In this document: positions 27,521 through 32,268 of the stretch, one piece after another
Numbering within the stretch: position 1 is the stretch's first letter
How the letters are laid out: every line of letters starts with the position of its first letter
IMG/VR virus record: IMGVR_UViG_3300042485_002160
Location: 1-32,268 of that record
Length of the DNA stretch: 32,268 nt
From: a virus
Direction: 5' to 3' (one strand)
Program-made: the position numbers and the translations under genes
Notes under the pieces: generated by a model
What the model was told of the DNA's origin: nothing
The model's database searches: none
What the model saw: the letters and a program-made list of their open reading frames with translations, nothing else

Positions 27521-28731
27521 TCCTCAATCTTTACAACTTGATATTTTTCGTGAGCAACGTGGTCACGATATCGATTGCCCGCCCGATTCCATTGCTCACC
27601 TCGACCAGTAATAATATCAACAATACGGTCAATAGTGGCGTTGTTCCAATCCGAGATGAGACCCATGTTGTGATGCGGTTCTCGCAATAAATTTTGTATC
27701 TTATGATAAGCGTCATCTATGCTCCAAGGAACATATAGTCGGTTAGGATCATTTGCAAAAGTTTCAGGAAAGCTACGATATGCAGGGTAAAGAACATTGC
27801 ACCCCACAGTGTCGGCTTCGGATACAGTGTTAGATACCCAGTCTTGAAGAGCACAATTAAAGAGAACACGAGTATTGTTAAGTAAATCATAATACTGATT
27901 CTTGTTTAGATTTTCGTAAATCTGGAGTTTGCCTTTGGATTCCATGCGGCGGGCTCTCTCCACGTACTCTGGATTATTAGACCTGAGTGGCCCCCCACTG
28001 AAAATTGCAAACTCACATGGTTCATTGGTGAGCTCACCGTACATTTCAATAAGGTCCATGAAAAAACCAGGCTGTTTCTCTTGGTCGAACCTAGCTGCGA
28101 AACCCACCCTCCGCGGACGCGAATCAAACGGCCGGATGTTTTCTTTCCCACCGATCCGCTCCAGTACTTCTGTTTTTCCAAATGCCAACCCAGAAATGTT
28201 GTAGATTGGAGCAGTCCATCCAGCGATGCGCATGTGCGCGACCATTTCCTCATTGGTTGCCAATACTGCACCCCCCGAGAAAACCACCATCTCATTGACC
28301 ATTTGTTCATACAAGTTCATCCATCGAGCCATGCCCCAAACATGCACAAAGTCATCAGGATCAATAGCTTGTGCTAGACAGCGAACATAGATGCGTGGGC
28401 ACTGCTCGCGGGGAATCTGATTCATGATGTAACCAAGACTTTCGAAGCCAGGAGTAAACATGTCCTCGAAATACACTACATCTTCGTTTGTAATTTCTCC
28501 ATTACGCATCATCTGAACTAAGTTCATCATCTGGCTCATAGAAAAATAACTTCGACCATGAGCATCTAAAACTTGTCCAACAGAAATCTGTTTAGTATTA
28601 TCAATGTTTAGCCCAGGGACATAGACAACATCGAGCCCTCGACGATCAAATACCCGTCGATTCCACTCAGTTAGCTGTAGTGTGTATCTTGACTCCAGTT
28701 GTTCGAGTCCCATATAAATTAACTTTCGCAT
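27517..28731 (-). CDS. GT-B (GT4-like) glycosyltransferase
   Basis: The protein has 404 residues. It has a GT-B layout with the nucleotide-binding C-terminal half: RRVGFAARFDQEKQPGFFM, CEFAIFSGG, KLQIYENLNKNQYYDLLNN and VSEADTVGCNVLYPAYRSF, the last corresponding to the E-x7-E motif region of GT4. The N-terminal half is particular to phage proteins. It could glycosylate DNA bases, as in T4, or a protein or the envelope. It stops within the start of GalE, which can supply its sugar donor. Confidence 0.8.
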   Translation of the reverse strand: MRKLIYMGLEQLESRYTLQLTEWNRRVFDRRGLDVVYVPGLNIDNTKQISVGQVLDAHGRSYFSMSQMMNLVQMMRNGEITNEDVVYFEDMFTPGFESLGYIMNQIPREQCPRIYVRCLAQAIDPDDFVHVWGMARWMNLYEQMVNEMVVFSGGAVLATNEEMVAHMRIAGWTAPIYNISGLAFGKTEVLERIGGKENIRPFDSRPRRVGFAARFDQEKQPGFFMDLIEMYGELTNEPCEFAIFSGGPLRSNNPEYVERARRMESKGKLQIYENLNKNQYYDLLNNTRVLFNCALQDWVSNTVSEADTVGCNVLYPAYRSFPETFANDPNRLYVPWSIDDAYHKIQNLLREPHHNMGLISDWNNATIDRIVDIITGRGEQWNRAGNRYRDHVAHEKYQVVKIEE

Positions 28732-28749
28732 AAAACTTCCTTTGTTTGA

Positions 28750-29004
28750 TTATAGTAAAACTTCTTCCTGCATGCGACTCATGCTTCTATTTAGATCGTT
28801 CACGTCCTCAAACAATCTTCTCAGCGGTCCAGACCTACGACCGTGTTCCTCGCGAGTTTCCGGTCGTGTTAGTGTTACCATCATCAAGAGATTGCGTAGC
28901 GTTTCAATCACTCGCGGATCCTGACTGGTCAGGGCCTCGTCGAACATGTCAACGAATCGCTCGAGATCAAAGTCCGCTTGGTCTTTCTCTCGAGCGGCGC
29001 TCAT
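28750..29004 (-). CDS. Small conserved T4-like phage protein, 84 residues
   Basis: The protein has an acidic helical N-terminus (ADFDLERFVDMFDEALTS), a core DPRVIETLRNLLMMVTLT and an arginine-rich end (RSGPLRRLFEDVNDLNRSM). From memory near-identical small proteins occur in cyanophages, with no known role. It overlaps the next gene upstream by ATGA (29001-29004). Start chosen from that overlap. Confidence 0.65.
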   Translation of the reverse strand: MSAAREKDQADFDLERFVDMFDEALTSQDPRVIETLRNLLMMVTLTRPETREEHGRRSGPLRRLFEDVNDLNRSMSRMQEEVLL

Positions 29005-29228
29005 GCTGGACGGTATCCTGCAAAGCGTCGAGCGTCTTCACTCCACATGTTCTTGGCGTTCTTGCCGGTGCTATGCTTGGTAAACTGTTGCCAAGCATAG
29101 CTCTTGAAGTTGTAGAGATCGCTCTCGTTGTAACGATACCCAAAGTCTTGGCAGAATTCCAAGAACACTTCAAGATCTTCAAAGATCTCAGTCAGGCGCT
29201 GGTTGGGTTTGAATGTAGGCTTGGCCAT
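29001..29228 (-). CDS. Small conserved T4-like phage protein, 75 residues
   Basis: The protein reads MAKPTFKPNQRLTEIFEDLE, then FLEFCQDFGYRYNESDLYNF and KHSTGKNAKNMWSEDARRF. I recall the same pattern in T4-like cyanophages as a hypothetical protein beside the one at 28750. The ATG has AAGGA nearby. The upstream homing endonuclease frame runs 41 bases into it. Function unknown. Confidence 0.65.
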   Translation of the reverse strand: MAKPTFKPNQRLTEIFEDLEVFLEFCQDFGYRYNESDLYNFKSYAWQQFTKHSTGKNAKNMWSEDARRFAGYRPA

Positions 29229-29904
29229 GGTACTTCCTTAAATATTGAATGTTTAAAAATTTTTTACTATTTTTTCGCTTTGTGTCTGAAATTTTTTTCT
29301 TTGTCTCTTCGCTCATCGACGGCTTAATTTTGCCTCTGTGTGCCAAAGATTTTTTCAAACGTGTCTCTTCAGAATCTCTCTTTCCTTTTCTTGACGGCAT
29401 TTTGTATCCATTAGCCATCTTGACAAGGGCAGATTCTTTCATTCTGTCTTTAGTCTCTTGTGTAACTTCTCTTACAGAAGAAGATAATGTTCTTTGAAGT
29501 TTTAACTGTTTGGCTTTTTCTTCACCGTAGATCTCCTCATACGTTTTCCCTTTCATCCTCAATCCAGGGTTGTTGGTTAAAAAATTATCGTGCCCAGGAG
29601 GGCGATTGTTTTCACAAATGTTAAGTAAGATTCCGTTAGCATCGTAATCTTTGCGTCCGTATTGTTTAATAAGAGAAGCTTCTAATTCATAAGCATCTTG
29701 CTCAGACAAGTCAGTGGCATAGTAAGAAATCAAGGGTGTCAGACCTTCACTGAAAATTGATTGTATCTTATTATATTTTCTAATGTTGATTGTAGTTTCT
29801 TTTGTTTCCTTAAGGTGGGACATAGATCTTTTGCCTTTGCCCTTACCTATATAAAAAGGAACGTTGTTTCTTGGGTCAGATAGTATATACACATAATATT
29901 TCAT
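29188..29904 (-). CDS. GIY-YIG homing endonuclease with NUMOD3 repeats
   Basis: The protein has 238 residues. MKYYVYILSDPRNNVPFYIGKGKG gives a clear GIY-YIG pair (VYI...YIG) with following SMSHLKETKE and a catalytic-type ELEASLIKQYG. The C-terminal half has NUMOD3-like repeats (SRKGKRDSEETRLKKSLAHR, KPSMSEETKKKISDTKRK). AGAGGAAA precedes the ATG at 29904. The last codons read through the ribosome-binding site and start of the 75-residue gene, suggesting insertion just upstream of it. Confidence 0.88.
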   Translation of the reverse strand: MKYYVYILSDPRNNVPFYIGKGKGKRSMSHLKETKETTINIRKYNKIQSIFSEGLTPLISYYATDLSEQDAYELEASLIKQYGRKDYDANGILLNICENNRPPGHDNFLTNNPGLRMKGKTYEEIYGEEKAKQLKLQRTLSSSVREVTQETKDRMKESALVKMANGYKMPSRKGKRDSEETRLKKSLAHRGKIKPSMSEETKKKISDTKRKNSKKFLNIQYLRKYHGQAYIQTQPAPD

Positions 29905-29947
29905 AGCATTTCCTCTACGGATATTTAGCATATATTCCATATCAATC

Positions 29948-30376
29948 TTAAATCTTGACCATCAAATTTGGTTGTTGAGTTTTGTATTCAATCCTACATC
30001 CGCACTCGCCGTCTTCACTTACTTCAATGGACATGAATCTTCCTGGATATCTACTGGCTAATTGTAGATACAGATCATCTGCAAGCATTTCAACACTTTT
30101 GTAATCTATTTCGAGATGGGTGTCTTTGTAAAGAGATTCGCAATAATTTAGGACCTGATGGAATTCTAACTCACGATCGTTATGAAAAATTTCAATCTCT
30201 ACCTTAAATTTAAACAGGTGTCTATGCCGAGATCCAAGATAGCTTACGTCACTTAATTTTGGATCTTCGCTAGCTGCTGGATAACGATGAAATCCGGCAC
30301 GTTGAAAGGTGACCCAGATTTGTCGTTTTGCTGCACTTTTAATTCTTTCCACGGTTTCTCTTTGTTGTTGATTCAT
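29948..30376 (-). CDS. Conserved phage protein, possible QueD-like T-fold
   Basis: The protein has 142 residues. It contains HRHLFKFKVEIEIFHNDREL, where HRH may stand for the HGH zinc motif of T-fold pterin enzymes; then EIDYKSVEMLADDLYLQLAS in the place of PTxENLA, and MSIEVSEDGECGCRIEY where V-x-V-x-E normally falls. The order matches QueD/PTPS, but the catalytic Cys before the HxH is absent (YLGSRHRH). Similar proteins occur in T4-like cyanophages. It stands two genes from the TGT-like gene, with ATGA overlap upstream. The T-fold idea is inference. Confidence 0.55.
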   Translation of the reverse strand: MNQQQRETVERIKSAAKRQIWVTFQRAGFHRYPAASEDPKLSDVSYLGSRHRHLFKFKVEIEIFHNDRELEFHQVLNYCESLYKDTHLEIDYKSVEMLADDLYLQLASRYPGRFMSIEVSEDGECGCRIEYKTQQPNLMVKI

Positions 30377-30900
30377 ACAGGTTTGTCCTCGTTGTACTGA
30401 TCCCAGTCAGTGAATGTTCGTCTTGACATCAGGCTGTGCAAACTGTGAGTCCACACTCCTGGGTTGGTTGCATCAAAATTGTTGTCGTCAATCTTGATCA
30501 TGGTGTTGTAGTTCCATAGCCGCACATACGGAATGCTTACTCGAATCTGCGGAACAAAGTTACGATACTCGCACAAGCCCGAATCGTTAAATTCTTCCAC
30601 ACACTTGACAGGAATATCAAGACTGCACATGTGACCTTTTTTAAGAAAGTGCCCAATCATGCCTTCCCATTGTGCCCATTCTGAGTTGTTGTCTGGGCAA
30701 AAACTGTGATTGGCACCAAAGAAGATATGCTTGACGTGCTTGGATTGATCTTCGTAGCTGTTTAAGTCATCCAGCCAGTCTTGAATTTCTGCAACCGGTT
30801 GCACTCCTACCACAAATAGTGTGCGCTTTCCAAATGCTGGTGTACGCTCAACTTCTGTTCCCACAAAAAAGTTGACGTTGTCATGACCTTCTCGATTCAT
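30373..30900 (-). CDS. Conserved phage protein next to the TGT/DpdA-like gene
   Basis: The protein has 175 residues. Cues are FFVGTEVERTPAFGKRTLFV, a centre with HIFFGANHSFCPDNNS and WAQWEGMIGHFLKKGHMCSL, and an end NTMIKIDDNNFDATNPGVW, followed by FTDWDQYNED. I recall homologs in T4-like cyanophages, all of unknown function. The ATGA overlap with the TGT-like gene suggests a joint role, which is inference. Five cysteines and histidines in the centre could bind metal. Confidence 0.6.
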   Translation of the reverse strand: MNREGHDNVNFFVGTEVERTPAFGKRTLFVVGVQPVAEIQDWLDDLNSYEDQSKHVKHIFFGANHSFCPDNNSEWAQWEGMIGHFLKKGHMCSLDIPVKCVEEFNDSGLCEYRNFVPQIRVSIPYVRLWNYNTMIKIDDNNFDATNPGVWTHSLHSLMSRRTFTDWDQYNEDKPV

Positions 30901-32268
30901 TGCTGGTCCTGTTCTAGTTGATCAAGTTTGTTGTTGTCTAATTGTACACTATCATCCAATTCGTCTTCAACCGCAGTTTCTTCTAAATCAAACAGTGCGT
31001 TGAACTGTGTACGTGCATTCATGGCTTTTTTGCCTTTGAATCCGCGTGTGCCCACAATTTGCATCCAGTATGAACTGTATTGTTCAATTATGGCATCAGC
31101 AGTTTGCCTATCTGGTGCAGCAAAAATGGCTTCTACAATGTGTTCAAAATACTCATAATTGCCACCATCTCGACGCATCATGGCAGGATGCTCTCCTGCA
31201 TCAAAACGTCGATTGGCTTCTTGCACAGCAGTCAAGTGCATGTACACATTGTGACCCATGAGCAAGGCATAGCTAAAACTATCCCAGCTTGTTTTGCCCC
31301 ATTTACCATTTTTGTTTTGATCTGGCAATACATCGTATAGCGCAGGATCTTTAAAATTTTCTTCGGTAATAGTAACACCAGCCTTGGGTATACCATCTTT
31401 GTAGATGCAAACATCCTTCATGGTCAACATATCACTTATGGGACTATCTTGCCAACGCGGATAGATACCATCAGCAATTACTCCTGTATTCCACTTTCGT
31501 GTGTCAGTGGAGTATTTTTTGTCATCGGCTGAAGGAGCCATGCGATACGACCATTTGCCGTCTTGCGGGAAGACATTTTCATAGTAGACCTGTCCGTTCG
31601 CTGTTGCGAGGAATGGGCTGGCGCAATCAAAAGAGATGGTAAACGCTGGATTGACATATTTCCTTACGGCTCGTTGAATAACAGTTAAGAGAACTGCCCA
31701 CTCTAGCTTGCTGGTTCCCAAAAAGTGCATCCAATCATGCACACCTTCTTGCAGCAAGTTATCATAACGCAATGCCACCAGGCGTTTCAACACCAGGTGT
31801 ACATCGCACATGTTCTGTCCGCCCATGGCCCAACCATCAAAGTGACGTCCAGGGTATTGAGCAGGATCACAAAATTTCTTCATCTCTTGATACCAAATCT
31901 CTGCTGAGGTATGATTATCACCTTGTAACACGTTTAGGAATTTGGCACCGCCATTTTCTTTGCCTCGGCGATTGGCAATGAAATATTCGTTGTTGAACTT
32001 GGTGGCTTCAAATGCTTGATCCAAGGTAGAAATTCCGCAAGCCTGGCTAGACTTCTTGTCATGAATAACCCAGGTGGGAATATCAAGAATCATGCCGTAA
32101 TCAGCAATGTTATCCAACCACTTTAGGACACCGTCTCGTTTTTTCTGTGCCTTGGCACAACCTGAGTTGGCTTTCCAGTCACCTTCCCATAGTCCCTTGG
32201 CAATCTGAAAGCCGCCCGAGTCTCCCAGTATAAAATTCCCAGGCTCCCGACTTCGTACCATGTCCTCT
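30897..32268 (-). CDS. dpdA: TGT/DpdA-like 7-deazaguanine transglycosylase, partial
   Basis: At least 456 residues are seen; the frame is open at the right edge, so the N-terminus is missing. FILGDSGGFQIAKGL is the substrate-Asp and glycine block of tRNA-guanine transglycosylases. MILDIPTWVI, FDGWAMGGQNMCDVHLVLKR, HFLGTSK and FTISFDCASPFLA follow in the TGT barrel order, with the D-x-x-S-P region likely holding the nucleophile Asp. A C-terminal helical region and an acidic tail (EETAVEDELDD, LEQDQQ) follow. Phage DpdA proteins exchange guanine in DNA for preQ0 or related bases. Together with folE, queD and queE this supports DNA modification. A tRNA-type role is a less likely alternative. Confidence 0.8.
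   Translation of the reverse strand, partial: EDMVRSREPGNFILGDSGGFQIAKGLWEGDWKANSGCAKAQKKRDGVLKWLDNIADYGMILDIPTWVIHDKKSSQACGISTLDQAFEATKFNNEYFIANRRGKENGGAKFLNVLQGDNHTSAEIWYQEMKKFCDPAQYPGRHFDGWAMGGQNMCDVHLVLKRLVALRYDNLLQEGVHDWMHFLGTSKLEWAVLLTVIQRAVRKYVNPAFTISFDCASPFLATANGQVYYENVFPQDGKWSYRMAPSADDKKYSTDTRKWNTGVIADGIYPRWQDSPISDMLTMKDVCIYKDGIPKAGVTITEENFKDPALYDVLPDQNKNGKWGKTSWDSFSYALLMGHNVYMHLTAVQEANRRFDAGEHPAMMRRDGGNYEYFEHIVEAIFAAPDRQTADAIIEQYSSYWMQIVGTRGFKGKKAMNARTQFNALFDLEETAVEDELDDSVQLDNNKLDQLEQDQQ

Noticed and set aside
1-32268. Bacterial chromosome or prophage-free genomic island
   Set aside because: Gene overlap density, T4-type exonuclease, several homing endonucleases and small T4-like phage proteins argue for a phage genome; no ribosomal or central host genes are seen.
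1-32268. CRISPR arrays, insertion sequences or integrase attachment sites
   Set aside because: I saw no regularly spaced repeats, transposase genes or integrase.

Overview
The window reads as part of a large tailed-phage genome of the T4-like (aquatic myovirus) type, not a bacterial chromosome. Genes are packed end to end, almost all on the minus strand, with ATGA, TGATG and TAATG stop/start overlaps. The set mixes phage replication and housekeeping genes (a T4 RNase H/FEN-type exonuclease, two MazG-like pyrophosphohydrolases, SGNH proteins, B12-type radical SAM, FolE, QueD, QueE, TGT/DpdA-like), homing endonucleases (one HNH, two GIY-YIG with NUMOD3 repeats) and several small conserved proteins I associate with T4-like cyanophages and pelagiphages. 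Host hints point to an aquatic betaproteobacterium: a Burkholderiales-style porin, two Bug/TctC-type solute-binding proteins and a tmRNA tag ending ANDEQFALAA. The host call is inference.

Layout, left to right. (a) 1-7.7 kb is an envelope/metabolism island: the start of an outer-membrane porin with its own sigma70-type promoter; three paralogous PP-loop ATP-pyrophosphatase proteins; two Bug-type periplasmic binding proteins, each next to a PP-loop gene; a DctP-like protein without signal peptide; a 2OG-Fe(II) oxygenase; and a circularly permuted (two-piece) tmRNA gene with its own promoter and terminator. (b) 7.7-8.5 kb holds a conserved phage gene and two tRNA genes (Arg-UCU and a CAU tRNA with an odd T-loop). 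(c) 8.5-14 kb is a small-gene region with a family of near-identical promoters (TTGAC[C/T]-N17-TATA[A/C]T), a small GIY-YIG protein, and two homing endonucleases, including the only plus-strand gene. (d) 14-17.7 kb holds the exonuclease, an SGNH protein, a nucleotidyltransferase and conserved phage genes. (e) 17.6-26 kb holds QueE, MazG, SGNH proteins, radical SAM, a glycosyltransferase, QueD, a fourth PP-loop protein, a Rieske oxygenase and FolE. (f) 26-28.7 kb is a sugar module: a very short DegT-type aminotransferase, GalE and a GT-B glycosyltransferase. (g) 28.7-32.3 kb holds small conserved phage genes, a GIY-YIG endonuclease, a QueD-like T-fold candidate, a conserved phage protein and a TGT/DpdA-like transglycosylase running off the right edge.

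How they may work together. FolE, QueD, QueE and the TGT/DpdA-like protein form most of a route from GTP to a 7-deazaguanine base inserted into phage DNA; no recognisable QueC is in the window. The porin and the two secreted binding proteins look like a phage programme to change solute uptake or the cell surface. The four PP-loop proteins, the 2OG oxygenase, the Rieske oxygenase and the radical SAM enzyme suggest small-molecule or base-modification chemistry that I cannot name. Transcription appears to use host-type early promoters plus T4-type late motifs (ATAAATA), the latter in front of homing endonuclease genes and the DctP-like gene.
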